A DNA stretch of 64,000 bases from Hydrogenispora ethanolica (GCF_004340685.1 NZ_SLUN01000024.1:1-64000), one strand, 5' to 3'; shown: positions 37,218 through 46,822, counted from the first letter of the stretch. Program-made: numbers and translations. The notes: generated from the letters alone by a model not told the origin.

Positions 37218-38546
37218 TTATTTTTTGATTTCTTTCTTTTTTAAAATCCCATCCGTCAGCGCTTTTTCCAAAGCATCATTGTAACGTTTGTTCAGTTCCC
37301 GAATGGCTTTGTCAAAATCGCCTTTGCCCGCATAACTTTTAATAAACTCATCGGTGATGACACGATCCCGGTTATCACCCATCAGTGTAATGGCGGTATG
37401 CGGTTCAACGCGCAATGGAATATATTTTGATTCATTGGCCTGTAAATATTGGAAAAGGGCTTTATTCTGCGGCGGGTTTGGTTCAACATTGCTCTTATAC
37501 GTAATCGGCCCAATATTGAAATCGTAATTGGCGTCAGCGTTCGCAACTAAAAACTGATAGAATTTCTTAGCCGCAGCTCTATTTTTCGAGGCGGCATTAA
37601 TCACCATTTGCCCTTGATAATAAGCATAGCCTTTTTTAAAGGTTTCGCCTTTTAAAACAGGAACATCGGCGAATCCCCAGTCAGAATTGATCGCTAAAGT
37701 AACTCCATAAAGCGCAGTCGTCCAACTCCCATCAAAATACATGCCAATTTTTCCTTCGGCAAATTTGGAACGCAATTGTTCGATTCCCAAAGTTGTTTCC
37801 CCCGGATAAAACGAACCATCTTTTTTCATTCCCAGAAAAATATCCAAATACTTTTTATGACCGGAAAAATCAAATTTACCGCTGCGATAGTCATAGCCAT
37901 ATGCGCCGCTTTTATCAGCGGCGACGCTCATCATATCAATAGTACGCCACCAATAATTCCCGATCCCAAGCCCAATTCCAAAGCCATAAAAATCTCCTTT
38001 ACCAGCGGCTGTTATTTTTTTCGCGTATTCCCGGACCTCCTCAAGTGTTTTGGGCGGATTGTTCGGGCTTAGGCCGGCTTTTTTAAAGAGATCTTTATTA
38101 TATACAAGTTGGAAAAAGTACTTCACAGCCGGAACGGAATAGATTTTATTTTGATAAAAAAGATCGTTGCATTTAAAAATACCTGGATCTAAATTAGCCT
38201 TTAGCTTTTTTGCAATATCATCAACCGGAACAATTACCTTATTGGCGGCATATTGAGCCACTGTGCTAGTACCGGCGGCAGTGTTGGACTCAAATAAATC
38301 CGGAGCGTCATTTACGGCCAAAGCCATCTTCAAAGCGTTACCATAATTCTCGCCTTGCAGCTGAACATCGACCACGATATCTTTTTGACTGGCATTAAAG
38401 CGTTTTGCAGCTAATGTTAAATAGTTCTCCGTGGCGGTCGCTCTCATCCATGCCTTTAATTTAACCGGTTCTTTCGCTTCTACCAAACAGGAACCCGCCA
38501 TGATAATAAGCAATACCAAAAATAAAGTATTTATCGCTCTTTTCAC
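37218..38546 (-). CDS. Extracellular sugar-binding protein, fourth importer
   Basis: Family 1 solute-binding protein of 442 residues. The frame is open to 38648, but GTG 38546 has GGAG seven bases upstream and starts a normal signal peptide (KRAINTLFLVLLIIMAGSC). Cleavage may be at a weak lipobox AGSC or after VEA. The mature chain begins KLKAWMRATATEN. First gene of the operon with GH1, GH42 and GH43; divergent from the regulator pair, which probably senses the same sugar. Confidence 0.9.
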   Translation of the reverse strand: MKRAINTLFLVLLIIMAGSCLVEAKEPVKLKAWMRATATENYLTLAAKRFNASQKDIVVDVQLQGENYGNALKMALAVNDAPDLFESNTAAGTSTVAQYAANKVIVPVDDIAKKLKANLDPGIFKCNDLFYQNKIYSVPAVKYFFQLVYNKDLFKKAGLSPNNPPKTLEEVREYAKKITAAGKGDFYGFGIGLGIGNYWWRTIDMMSVAADKSGAYGYDYRSGKFDFSGHKKYLDIFLGMKKDGSFYPGETTLGIEQLRSKFAEGKIGMYFDGSWTTALYGVTLAINSDWGFADVPVLKGETFKKGYAYYQGQMVINAASKNRAAAKKFYQFLVANADANYDFNIGPITYKSNVEPNPPQNKALFQYLQANESKYIPLRVEPHTAITLMGDNRDRVITDEFIKSYAGKGDFDKAIRELNKRYNDALEKALTDGILKKKEIKK

Positions 38547-38794
38547 TCTTCGTCTCCATCCCTTCGCATTTTTTAAGGTACCTTTAACTAAATTATAAAG
38601 ATCCCGCCCGCCGACCACAATCTGTGTTCGGATTACAAAAGGTTTCATTTTATCATATTAGGTTTCTTTTTTTGACTGCAAATTTATAAATTCCCAGCTA
38701 AATTGATTTTCAAAATATCCGTCGGCGGATGTGGGCATCCATTCTATGATATAATTATAAAGTAAAAGTCTAAAACTCGTGGGGAGGGACATAT

Positions 38795-39547
38795 TTGTAT
38801 AAGCTCCTCATTGTCGATGATGAATATCAAATTCGTAACGGTTTAGCAACCTATTTTCCATGGAATGAAATTGGTTTTGAAGTAGTGGGACAGGCTGAAA
38901 ATGGGATCAAAGCCCTGGAGTTTATCCGGACAACTCCGGTCGATATTATCTTAGCCGATATTGTAATGCCGATGATGAACGGCATAGAGTTGGCGAAAGA
39001 GCTAAATCAGAGAGACAGCAAGATTAAGTTGATATTCTTAAGCGGTTATCAGGATTTTGAATATGCTCAACAAGCTGTAAATTTGGGGGTTAAAAAGTAT
39101 ATTGTCAAATCAACCAAATTCGATGAACTGGCCCGTGTTTTCTCATCTTTAAAAAAAGAACTCGATCAGGAGTTTTTTCCGGAAAAACCGCTCTCTCAGA
39201 ATTCACTATCCCAAAGCGGCCAAAATTATAATCAAAAAATTATCGCCTCTGTCAAAAAGTATGTCACTGAAAATTATCAAGAAGCCACATTATATAGTGC
39301 CGCCAGCCTCATTAAAATGAATCCGTTTTATCTCAGCCGTTTTTTTAAACAAGAGACCGGAACGAATTTCTCCGATTTTTTGTTGGCGGTGAAGATGCAA
39401 AAAGCCACTGAATTTTTGCAAGACGTTTCGCAAAGCATCGATGATGTTAGCAAGGCGGTTGGCTATAATAGTCCCAAAAATTTTACCCGAACCTTTAAAA
39501 GTTTTTATGGTAAAAGTCCCCGGGAATTCAGGAAGGAAAATCATTGA
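38795..39547 (+). CDS. Short response regulator with AraC-type DNA-binding domain
   Basis: A 250-residue regulator with receiver domain (phosphoacceptor Asp55 in ILADIVMP) joined almost directly to an AraC domain ending AVGYNSPKNFTRTFKSFYGKSPREF. The long middle region of the 538-residue relative at 17831 is missing. TTG start with GGGAGGG six bases upstream. It is divergent from the fourth importer and followed by its kinase after 6 bp. Confidence 0.92.
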   Translation: MYKLLIVDDEYQIRNGLATYFPWNEIGFEVVGQAENGIKALEFIRTTPVDIILADIVMPMMNGIELAKELNQRDSKIKLIFLSGYQDFEYAQQAVNLGVKKYIVKSTKFDELARVFSSLKKELDQEFFPEKPLSQNSLSQSGQNYNQKIIASVKKYVTENYQEATLYSAASLIKMNPFYLSRFFKQETGTNFSDFLLAVKMQKATEFLQDVSQSIDDVSKAVGYNSPKNFTRTFKSFYGKSPREFRKENH

Positions 39548-39553
39548 TCATTC

Positions 39554-41341
39554 ATGAAAAAACTGATGAATTGGCAATTTATCATCAAAAACTTTTGCCG
39601 ATATTTCGCCCCCGTTTTCTTTCCTTTGATCATCTTGGGCATCTTTCTGAATTTTTCTACCCGGAATTATCTAGTCAATGAAACAAACCGGAAGGATCTC
39701 CTCATTTTACAAAATATCCAGAATTATACCGATGAATTCTTTTTGATATTAAACCGGCTCCGGCTTGATTTTGAAATTGAAAACTCCTTGCAAACCTTGT
39801 TAGCCAACACTTTACGCCAATCCACCGATAACTTTGAGGCCTTTCAAGCGATCGAACTGTTAAAAAATATCGCTTATAATCATACGAACTACAATTTGGC
39901 AGTGAAATCGATTTATTTATATATTGATAACCCTTCGGAGGCATTTATCAGTTCCGACCAGGGCTACTCCCGGATTCGAGATTATTATGACCCTTTATGG
40001 CTTAAAAGTTATCAATTGCTCCGGAATACTTCCCAAAACACATGGGTAGAAACACGTAAAGTGAATGACTCTACTTTCTCCTCTCTCAATCAGAAAAAAA
40101 TCATCACAATTTTTCAGAAATTTTCCCAATCCATCAGTAGTAAAAATGCCGGAGTCATTGTTTTAAACATATCCCGGAACAACCTGCTTGCCAAAATCAA
40201 GTCGATCCCGCAGATCAAAAACCAGACTATCATGATCTGTGATAACCAAAATCAACCCATTCTCGTCACCGGAAAGCAAGTTGTCATGGAGCAAACAACG
40301 ATCGATAAGATTTTTAAGTCTGAAGATAGTTTATTTCACATCGGTTCCCGCTCCTATATTGCTACGAAAAGAGTCGTATCCAATTATAAGTGGGGTTTAA
40401 TCATTCTCACTCCGACCCAACAAGTTTTCAACCGTCCGACGCAACTGGTTTTTTTAACGGTGATGGTCTTTGGCGCATCAATCTTAATCGGTTTATTTAT
40501 TGCGGCCTACATGACCAAAACCAATTATCAGCGATTGGACGCGATTGTAAAAACCTTTCAGTCGGCTGAAACCGGCAAACATTTTCCCCAACCATCGCCG
40601 CAAATGAAGGATGAATATGATTTTATCCTCCAAAATATTATTACCACCTTTGTGGAGCAGAAGTTTTTGAAAACCCAATTAGCTGAAAAAATGTACCGGT
40701 TAAAATATCTAGAGTTACTGGCACTACAAGCCCAGATCAATCCGCATTTTTTATTTAATACTCTTAAAACGATTTACTGGATGAACCTGGCGCAAACATC
40801 CGGAAAACCCAGCAATGTCAGCCGGATGATTGAAAATTTAAGCGACATTCTTTATTATGCTTTGGGTAATCCTGAGAAGCTGGTGACCTTGGAGGCAGAG
40901 ATTAAAAATTGTATCAGTTACATCGAGATTCAATCCGAACGCTATCCCGATAAATTTGAGGTTTTTTGGGATTATGATGAATCCATCCTGGAGAACCAGG
41001 TCCCCAAATTAATTTTGCAACCTTTAATCGAAAACAGCATTTATCATGGCATTAAAGAAAAGATGGGGCGTTGCGTTTTGAAGATTCGCATATCCCTCCA
41101 TAACGATCGGATCAAAATTGCGGTGCTGGATAACGGGATTGGAATCACTCCGGAAAAATTAAAGGAAATTCGCGCCCGTTTTTCTCAAAAAACGGATTCA
41201 TCCGAGCATATCGGCCTTATCAATACTTACAAACGGCTGTCCTTGGTATATAATGAAAATTTCAAAATGGTCATCCGAAGTAAATATCAATCCGGTACGG
41301 TCGTATTCATCGATTTACCGAGGAATTTTTCCGCATCGTAG
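39554..41341 (+). CDS. Sensor histidine kinase (YesM-like)
   Basis: A 595-residue membrane kinase: two membrane segments (about 18-38 and 296-316) around an extracellular sensor, then LQAQINPHFLFNTLKTIYWM with phosphorylated His398 and the ATPase boxes IENSIYHGI and DNGIGITPEKL. It pairs with the response regulator just upstream and probably controls the GH1-GH42-GH43 importer operon. Confidence 0.92.
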   Translation: MKKLMNWQFIIKNFCRYFAPVFFPLIILGIFLNFSTRNYLVNETNRKDLLILQNIQNYTDEFFLILNRLRLDFEIENSLQTLLANTLRQSTDNFEAFQAIELLKNIAYNHTNYNLAVKSIYLYIDNPSEAFISSDQGYSRIRDYYDPLWLKSYQLLRNTSQNTWVETRKVNDSTFSSLNQKKIITIFQKFSQSISSKNAGVIVLNISRNNLLAKIKSIPQIKNQTIMICDNQNQPILVTGKQVVMEQTTIDKIFKSEDSLFHIGSRSYIATKRVVSNYKWGLIILTPTQQVFNRPTQLVFLTVMVFGASILIGLFIAAYMTKTNYQRLDAIVKTFQSAETGKHFPQPSPQMKDEYDFILQNIITTFVEQKFLKTQLAEKMYRLKYLELLALQAQINPHFLFNTLKTIYWMNLAQTSGKPSNVSRMIENLSDILYYALGNPEKLVTLEAEIKNCISYIEIQSERYPDKFEVFWDYDESILENQVPKLILQPLIENSIYHGIKEKMGRCVLKIRISLHNDRIKIAVLDNGIGITPEKLKEIRARFSQKTDSSEHIGLINTYKRLSLVYNENFKMVIRSKYQSGTVVFIDLPRNFSAS

Positions 41342-41803
41342 TTTCCTTGCGATTTATGTTGGTAACCTCTGGGACCAATTGGAACGATTCGCCTTACTGC
41401 AAGCTGCAGGAATTTCCCGTCATTTTTGCTTCGCTGAACGACCCCAAAGCCCGGCGGGATCTAAAAATTCAAAACAAGCCCGATGACTGAAGTTCACCAG
41501 ACTTTTTTGACCGTTGCCCCGCTGGCTCAACCCCGCTTTGGGTGGGACGTTTACTTTCTTTGGCGGTTCATCGTTTCAGATGAACAAAAAGGGTAAAAAA
41601 CAAACGCCTCCGTTTCTCTTTTTGGGCATCCGTCAAAGCGCATCCGTCGCGGGTCACGAATAGATCTCCGTTATTATAACCTTTGGTCGGTGATACCGAA
41701 TTCGCGCCAGGTGGATTTGGGGAAGAGCCGTTTCACTTGGGCGGGTGGGAGCTGGAAAGTTGAGGCGTGGCGGGATGATTCCCTTCTGATTTTACGCAAT
41801 TTA
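41342..41803. other. Intergenic stretch before the tandem repeat
   Basis: No ORF has a ribosome site or a recognisable product. No clear terminator for the kinase gene is seen. The 3' end merges into the family E repeat, whose shared start GCCGCACTTCCCCGACTTATC begins at 41804. Confidence 0.5.
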
Positions 41804-41819
41804 GCCGCACTTCCCCGAC

Positions 41820-42332
41820 TTATCCACAACCAAAACCATCAACCACGTTAAACGGATCCGTTTATCCACAAAAACAGCTCGCTTATCCACAAAAAGAGCT
41901 TGCTGAACGACTGAGCGAGCTCTCTCATTCACAAAAACAGCTCGCTTATCCACAAAAAGAGCTTGCTGAACGACTGAGCGAGCTCTCTCATTCACAAAAC
42001 AAGCTCGCTCATCCACAAAAAGAGCTTGCTGAACGACTGAGCAAGCTCTCTCATTCACAAAACCAGCTCGCTCATCCACAAAAAGAGCTTGCTGAACAAC
42101 TGAGCGAGCTCTCTCATTCACAAAACCAGCTCGCTTATCCACAAAAAGAGCTTGCTGAACGACTGAACAAGCTCTCTCATTCACAAAACCAGCTCGCTCA
42201 TCCACAAAAAGAGCTTACCCGGCGACTGAATGAGCTCTCTCATTCACAAAACCAGCTCGCTCATCCACAAAAAGAGCTTGCTGAACGACTGAATGAGCTC
42301 TCTCATTCACAAAACCAGCTCGCTCATCCACA
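41820..42332 (+). promoter_or_regulatory. Array of DnaA-box 9-mers phased at multiples of 21 bp
   Basis: The 9-mer TTATCCACA, identical to the strongest DnaA box of E. coli and B. subtilis, occurs at 41820, 41862, 41883, 41946 and 42135, always on the plus strand. One-mismatch forms TCATCCACA lie at 42009, 42072, 42198, 42261 and 42324, and TCATTCACA at 41925, 41988, 42051, 42114, 42177, 42240 and 42303. All starts are separated by 21, 42 or 63 bp, that is whole turns of B-DNA, so all boxes face the same side. dnaA, dnaN and an AT-rich unwinding region are not seen here, so titration or regulation is likelier than oriC. DnaA binding is inferred only from the motif. Confidence 0.6.
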
Positions 42333-42385
42333 AAAAGAGCTTACCCGGCGACTGAATGAGCTCTTTCAGTCACCCAAAGCGATCC
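41862..42385. repeat. Tandem repeat, 63-bp unit made of three 21-bp subunits, family E
   Basis: About eight units with exact 63-bp period (starts near 41881, 41944, 42007, 42070, 42133, 42196, 42259, 42322). Each unit is three 21-bp subunits of the pattern CTxATxCACAAAAxxAGCTxx, all sharing AGCT at the same place. Since 63 is divisible by three, frames stay open on both strands: plus gives a 21-residue repeat (QLAHPQKELAERLNELSHSQ plus N), minus gives FVDERAGFVNERACSVVQQA plus L. The plus frame lacks an ATG, GTG or TTG start, so coding is doubtful. Diverged relatives lie at 21656-21820 and 60157-60301. Confidence 0.9.
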
Positions 42386-42446
42386 GTCACTCGCAAAATG
42401 AGCTCTTTCGGCTCCTCAACCCGGTCACGCATCCGCAAAGCGACGC

Positions 42447-42478
42447 CAAAAAACAGAGAGCCCATCCTTTGAGCTCTC
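42447..42478 (-). terminator. Intrinsic terminator after the chemotaxis receptor gene, within the family E repeat end
   Basis: On the minus strand GAGAGCTC pairs with GGGCTCTC, followed by TGTTTTTTGG. The same stem-and-tract end is repeated at 60271-60301, so the family E end doubles as a terminator. Confidence 0.65.
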
Positions 42479-42651
42479 GGCATCGTGGCGATTACAGCTT
42501 TGAAACTTCATGAAAACAACGCTAACGCTTTTAAAGCAATCTTTTCAGCAGCCTTCACCGGACTAAAGACCGGCTTCATCCCTTCCTTCACTGAGCTTGT
42601 TGTATTCACCCCGGCTTTCAGGATTATCCCGAGCTTTATCTCGAGTACCGT

Positions 42652-45402
42652 TTAATACTTCCCATCGTCGAACGGCATCCTGGCGGAGATCTTCTGCTCC
42701 GCCGGTTTGGGCAGCTTGCGCGTCTCCGTTTGAGACGCCGGACGCTCGACTGCGTTTTTCAACTTAAACCGCTGCACCATTTCTTTGAGCATCTCGGCCT
42801 GACCGGCCAGTTCCTCACTGGTCGCCGCGCTTTGTTGCGAGGTTGCGGTATTGGTCTGGGTCACTTGGGCAATCTGGTTGATTCCCTGATTAACCTGGGA
42901 AATCCCCGTGGCCTGTTCATTAGAGGCAATCGCAATATCCCTTACCAGATCGGCGGCTTTGGTGATGCCGTTCACAATCCGTTCCAAGGATTCGGCGGTT
43001 TCATTGGCGATCCGGGTCCCCGCTTCCACCCTTTGAATCGAGCTTTCAATCATTCCCGTCGTTTCTTTGGCGGCGTTGGCGCTCCGGGCCGCCAGATTAC
43101 GCACTTCCTCGGCCACTACGGCGAATCCCTTGCCGTGTTGGCCGGCCCGGGCCGCTTCCACCGCCGCGTTGAGCGCTAAAATATTGGTCTGGAAGGCTAT
43201 TTCATCAATGACCTTAATGATCTTGGAAATATTGGTCGACGATTCATTGATCGTCTTCATCGACTCCAGCATCTTTTGCATTTGTTCATTCCCGGCCCGT
43301 GCTTGCTCCTGGGCTTCTTTGGCCAGATGATTGGCTTGGGTGGCGCTTTCCGCGTTCCGTTTGGTCTGGGTCGCGATCTCGGTCATCGACGAAGTAATCT
43401 CCTCCGTGGTGCTGGCCTGCTCCGAAGCGGCCTGTGACATCACCTGGCTGGAGGCGGAGACTTGTTGGGCACCACTTGCCACTTGACTGGAGGCACTGTG
43501 GAACTCTCCCAATACCTCATTAAACGAGTCAATGGTTTTATTGACCGCTTGGGCAAGGATGGCATGATCGCCCCGATAATTCTCACTGACTTCGACGGTC
43601 AGGTTGCCGGTAGCCATCTCCTGCAATACTTCGGAAGTCTCATCGATCGGCTCGATAATGGCATCGAGCGACCGGTTGAACCCGCCGACAATTTCTCGGT
43701 AGCCGCCTTCAAATTGTTCGCTGTTGCCGCGAATCTTCAAATCACCGCCTACCGCCGCCTCGCTGATCCGGTTCACCTCGGCGATCAGGTCCCGGATGGC
43801 TTGCATCATCTTCATCACGGCCGGCACCATCTGGTCGTTTTCTGAACGTTTCCCGGTCTTTCGCAACTCTTCCAGACGGCTGATATCCCCTTCGGATACC
43901 TTGATAAAATAATCCTGGATGGTCAGCAACTGCGAACGGACCAGGTTAATATTTTCAGCGAACTGGCGGAGCATCCCCTGATACTTGTCGGCTTGGATGG
44001 CTGACGTATAATCATTGACACTCAGCTTCTGCAAGATTTCATTCGCGTCGTTCAGGGGCAAAATGATCGCGTCCAAGGTTTCATTGATGCCGGTCACAAT
44101 TTTCCGGTAATCCCCGTCGTGACGCTCCGCGTCGGCCCGTACCGACAAGTCGCCCTCGATGGCCGCTCCGGCCAGCATGTTGATATCCTCGATGACATGG
44201 TGAATGTTTTGCGCCATGATATTCAGATTTTGCGTTAATACGTCCTGCTCCGATTTCATGGTCAATCGGACGTTGAGATCCCCGCCGGCGATTTGTTTGG
44301 CGGCCGAGGCTTTCTCGCGCAGGTCCTCGGTAATGTTTTGAACCGCGTGCGCTAATTTGCCAATTTCATCGGACCGGGCCAAAAATACTTCCGGGGCGTT
44401 GATTTCTAAATTACCGATTGCGACTCCCCCTAAGTGAGCGACGGCTATCTCGATCGGGTTACTGATTTGATATGCCAAAAAATAACTGATTACTCCGCCC
44501 ACCACCAGAAAAATCAAGGAAATGAGCAGGACGATATTCCGCATATGATTCAGCGAAGCAAACACTTCACTTTTCGGCGTGGTCAGCGCCAGCGACCAAC
44601 CGGTGCCGGGAACCGGGCAAAAGGCGATATATTTCACCACTCCCTGATAACGATACTCGGCGGCTCCTTTTTCTCCGGCGACCATCCTGCGTTCAGCATT
44701 CGCCAATTCCTGCAACCCGGGATCGGTTTTAACATCTTCGAAAATATTATCCTGTTTCATTACTTTTTCGCGATCATAATGCGCGATGCTGGTCCCTTGT
44801 TTATTGATCATAAAAGCTTTTCCTTCTTTGCCGTAACCGACATCCGCGATGATTTTACTTAGCCCGTCTCCGTCACTGCTTAATAACAGGACGCCGATAA
44901 TTTTTTGGGCCTTATTTTTAAGGGGTACTCCTTGAATAACTACCATTTTGCCGGTGGTCTTACTGAGCAGCGGATCGGAGATGGCGTCCCGGCCTTGCAT
45001 GATTTGCTTGAAATACTCCCGGTCCGCTATATTCACGGTATCTCCGTCCGTATTCCAGCCGTCGCCGCGGGTATCGGCGACCGTCATGCTGACATGGCCG
45101 CTATCCTCGGTGACTTTCGTTAAAAGCGCCATGATTTTATCCTTGTTCCCGGTAAAATCTTGAAACAGATCGACCTCGGCCAGGGATTTGAGCTGGCTGA
45201 AATACTTACTAATCCGACCTTCAACGGTATTGGCGGCTTGAGAAGTGATTTCTTGTAAAGATTGATCCAGGTTCGTCTTCATTCCGGCTGAAGTAATCAA
45301 ATACGAGCTCGCCGCCAGTCCGATACATACCGCGGTAATAATCGCCACGACTGAGACGGTGATTTGGAGTTTGATACTGTTAAATTGCAGTCTTTTTTTC
45401 AT
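42652..45402 (-). CDS. Methyl-accepting chemotaxis protein with dCache sensor and long HAMP-like linker
   Basis: A receptor of 916 residues that sends a ligand signal to CheA through CheW. A membrane helix near 15-37 and another near 290-312 flank a periplasmic Cache-type sensor. After the HAMP domain come several HAMP-like repeats (recurring [23 protein letters not shown] and [19 protein letters not shown] patterns, about 410-640). The signalling hairpin has [20 protein letters not shown] and [15 protein letters not shown]. No C-terminal pentapeptide for methyltransferase docking is visible. ATG 45402 after AAGGAG is preferred to the ATG at 45420, which precedes the ribosome site. Confidence 0.92.
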   Translation of the reverse strand: MKKRLQFNSIKLQITVSVVAIITAVCIGLAASSYLITSAGMKTNLDQSLQEITSQAANTVEGRISKYFSQLKSLAEVDLFQDFTGNKDKIMALLTKVTEDSGHVSMTVADTRGDGWNTDGDTVNIADREYFKQIMQGRDAISDPLLSKTTGKMVVIQGVPLKNKAQKIIGVLLLSSDGDGLSKIIADVGYGKEGKAFMINKQGTSIAHYDREKVMKQDNIFEDVKTDPGLQELANAERRMVAGEKGAAEYRYQGVVKYIAFCPVPGTGWSLALTTPKSEVFASLNHMRNIVLLISLIFLVVGGVISYFLAYQISNPIEIAVAHLGGVAIGNLEINAPEVFLARSDEIGKLAHAVQNITEDLREKASAAKQIAGGDLNVRLTMKSEQDVLTQNLNIMAQNIHHVIEDINMLAGAAIEGDLSVRADAERHDGDYRKIVTGINETLDAIILPLNDANEILQKLSVNDYTSAIQADKYQGMLRQFAENINLVRSQLLTIQDYFIKVSEGDISRLEELRKTGKRSENDQMVPAVMKMMQAIRDLIAEVNRISEAAVGGDLKIRGNSEQFEGGYREIVGGFNRSLDAIIEPIDETSEVLQEMATGNLTVEVSENYRGDHAILAQAVNKTIDSFNEVLGEFHSASSQVASGAQQVSASSQVMSQAASEQASTTEEITSSMTEIATQTKRNAESATQANHLAKEAQEQARAGNEQMQKMLESMKTINESSTNISKIIKVIDEIAFQTNILALNAAVEAARAGQHGKGFAVVAEEVRNLAARSANAAKETTGMIESSIQRVEAGTRIANETAESLERIVNGITKAADLVRDIAIASNEQATGISQVNQGINQIAQVTQTNTATSQQSAATSEELAGQAEMLKEMVQRFKLKNAVERPASQTETRKLPKPAEQKISARMPFDDGKY

Positions 45403-45459
45403 CGGTTTATGCTCCTTCATCTTTGTATTCCTTCCATGAGTAGCCCGGCTTGGATCAGC

Positions 45460-45963
45460 TTAAGCCTGTGCCGTAAGGGCATCCCACTCCGCGACCGTTG
45501 CGCCGTTTACCAATCGATCGCAATCAAGCAGCAATTTTACCTGTTCCCCCACCTTCCCGATAGCTTTCATAAACCGGTTAGCCGCCACCCCCTGCAGCGA
45601 AGGCGGCATAACGATATCTTGCTCGGGAATGGTGGTGACTTCGGCAACTTCATCCACAATCAGCCCTAAAGTGACCGCTCCCGAATGGACAATAATAATG
45701 CACGTTCGATCATGATAAGCGCGGTTTTCTTTTCGAAAGCGGATCCGCACATCCATCACCGGGACTATTCTCCCCCGCAAATTGATGATCCCTTTCATGA
45801 AGTCGGGAAGCTCGGGAAGCTCTGTAATGGGTTGCAACCCGACAATCTCCGTAACATAATGAATGTCGAGCCCGTAAGTCTCTTCCCCGATCAGGAAGGT
45901 CAGAAACTTATCTTTCTGAGTATCTTCCTCCGATTCGTTTGAGATCAGCAGTCCATTCTCCAT
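45460..45963 (-). CDS. cheW: CheW chemotaxis adaptor protein
   Basis: A 167-residue CheW domain protein that bridges receptors and the kinase CheA. The fold starts at FLTFLIGEETYGLDIHYVTEIVG and includes the INLRGRIVPVMDVRIRF strand pair and LGLIVDEVAEV. ATG 45963 has GGGGGAGG five bases upstream; the longer frame from 46032 has no such site. It lies 57 bp before the receptor gene, which is an isolated receptor-adaptor pair with no cheA nearby. Confidence 0.93.
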   Translation of the reverse strand: MENGLLISNESEEDTQKDKFLTFLIGEETYGLDIHYVTEIVGLQPITELPELPDFMKGIINLRGRIVPVMDVRIRFRKENRAYHDRTCIIIVHSGAVTLGLIVDEVAEVTTIPEQDIVMPPSLQGVAANRFMKAIGKVGEQVKLLLDCDRLVNGATVAEWDALTAQA

Positions 45964-46150
45964 TTTTTCCTCCCCCAATTCTTTTTTTGCTTTGCAGTAT
46001 ATAGGCCATCTAACGAACGAAATCGTGTTCATTTTGGGCGCAATATTTTGAAATGATCTTGCAAACTCATACGTAACCAGGTTTTACAGAAACATTTTTG
46101 GAATCAGACTGATCCTTGCCGCGCTAATTGTCTAAAACCTGACCTCCCCC

Positions 46151-46477
46151 CCTGTCCCCTCCCCGGCGGTATTTCATCCGTGAACCGCCGGACTTTATCC
46201 TTCCTGGACATGGCCCGGCGGTATTTCATCCGTGAACCGCCGGACTTTATCCTTCCTGGACATGGCCCGGCGAAGTTATTTCTGATGGTAGAATCGACGG
46301 GGAGGGGTGGATTGCCACAAACTATTGCCTATTTTGGGTTTCATCTTTGGCCTATTTCCGTAGATTTGATTCACGTAAAGACTTACCTTTTGCATAAGCA
46401 TTGGCCCAAGTTTCAAACGATTGACCCCTCCCCGTCGAATAAGCTGTCAGAATTAACTGCGCCGGGGAGGGGACCGG
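46151..46477. repeat. Nested inverted-repeat element with 52-bp internal tandem duplication (family D-like)
   Basis: Outer arms CCTGTCCCCTCCCCGGC (46151-46167) and GCCGGGGAGGGGACCGG (46461-46477) match in 16 of 17 positions. Inner arms TCGACGGGGAGGGGT (46294-46308) and ACCCCTCCCCGTCGA (46424-46438) match perfectly. The left part holds a tandem duplication of period 52 bp (46165, 46217 and a partial third at 46269), each unit with a GGCGGT...ACCGCC hairpin. The arm order is the same as in family D, although the sequence differs. Confidence 0.8.
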
Positions 46478-46550
46478 GGAGAGGTCGCTTTTGGGCTTGC
46501 TTTATCTCTCTATTGATCCCCAAAACCTTTTTGGTTCCGGCTTCGCCGGG

Positions 46551-46766
46551 ATAGGATGAATTCAATAATCCGAACCAGCTTTTCCAGCCTTAAAAGCCAT
46601 GTGATAAAGTCTTTCGAAATGAGATCAGCATACAAAAAGGTTAAATATCGACTTTATCATTGCTTTTCTGAGCTTTTGTGTTCACCCTGACCTTCGGGCA
46701 GGTTTATCACAACGCTTTTAAAGCATGGCTGGAAAAGGGTAAAGAGTGGAATTTATTTCATCTTAT
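46551..46766. repeat. Family B palindrome interrupted by a family A element
   Basis: The outer parts ATAGGATGAATT and AATTTATTTCATCTTAT, and the inner CCAGCTTTTCCAGCC with GGCTGGAAAAGG, belong to one family B element. Between them, at 46590-46721, sits an inverted family A copy. This is direct evidence that family A elements insert into, or at least are found within, family B elements. Confidence 0.8.
46590..46721. repeat. Family A inverted-repeat element, copy 4 (inverted, nested)
   Basis: It starts TTAAAAGCCATGTGATAAAG and ends TTTATCACAACGCTTTTAA, the reverse of copies at 14030, 33399 and 58743. The end symmetry here is TTAAAAGC with GCTTTTAA. The GC hairpin near the AACGCTT end reads CCCTGACCTTCGGGCAGG, a changed but still pairing form. 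Confidence 0.85.
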
Positions 46767-46778
46767 CCAGCAAAGAAA

Positions 46779-46822
46779 ATATGTCGCCAAGTTTTTTGTT
46801 CGGAATATTTAGTGCGACATAT
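46779..46822. repeat. Diverged family C palindrome
   Basis: The ends ATATGTCGC and GCGACATAT pair, with the centre AAGTTTTTTG similar to family C. It follows the interrupted family B element just as copy 1 follows its family B partner. Confidence 0.6.

Noticed and set aside
41801-42205. Minus-strand 134-residue ORF of repeated FVDERAGFVNERACSVVQQA
   Set aside because: It follows only from the 63-bp repeat being a multiple of three; no ribosome site, and the opposite strand is equally open.
41883-42385. Possible CRISPR array
   Set aside because: The units are continuous without unique spacers and no cas genes are present.
41342-42651. Chromosomal origin of replication
   Set aside because: DnaA boxes are present but dnaA, dnaN, gyrase genes and an AT-rich unwinding region are not; kept only as a DnaA-box array.
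46180-46554. 124-residue ORF across the GC-rich repeats
   Set aside because: It is composed of palindromic repeat sequence, including the 52-bp duplication, and has no ribosome site.
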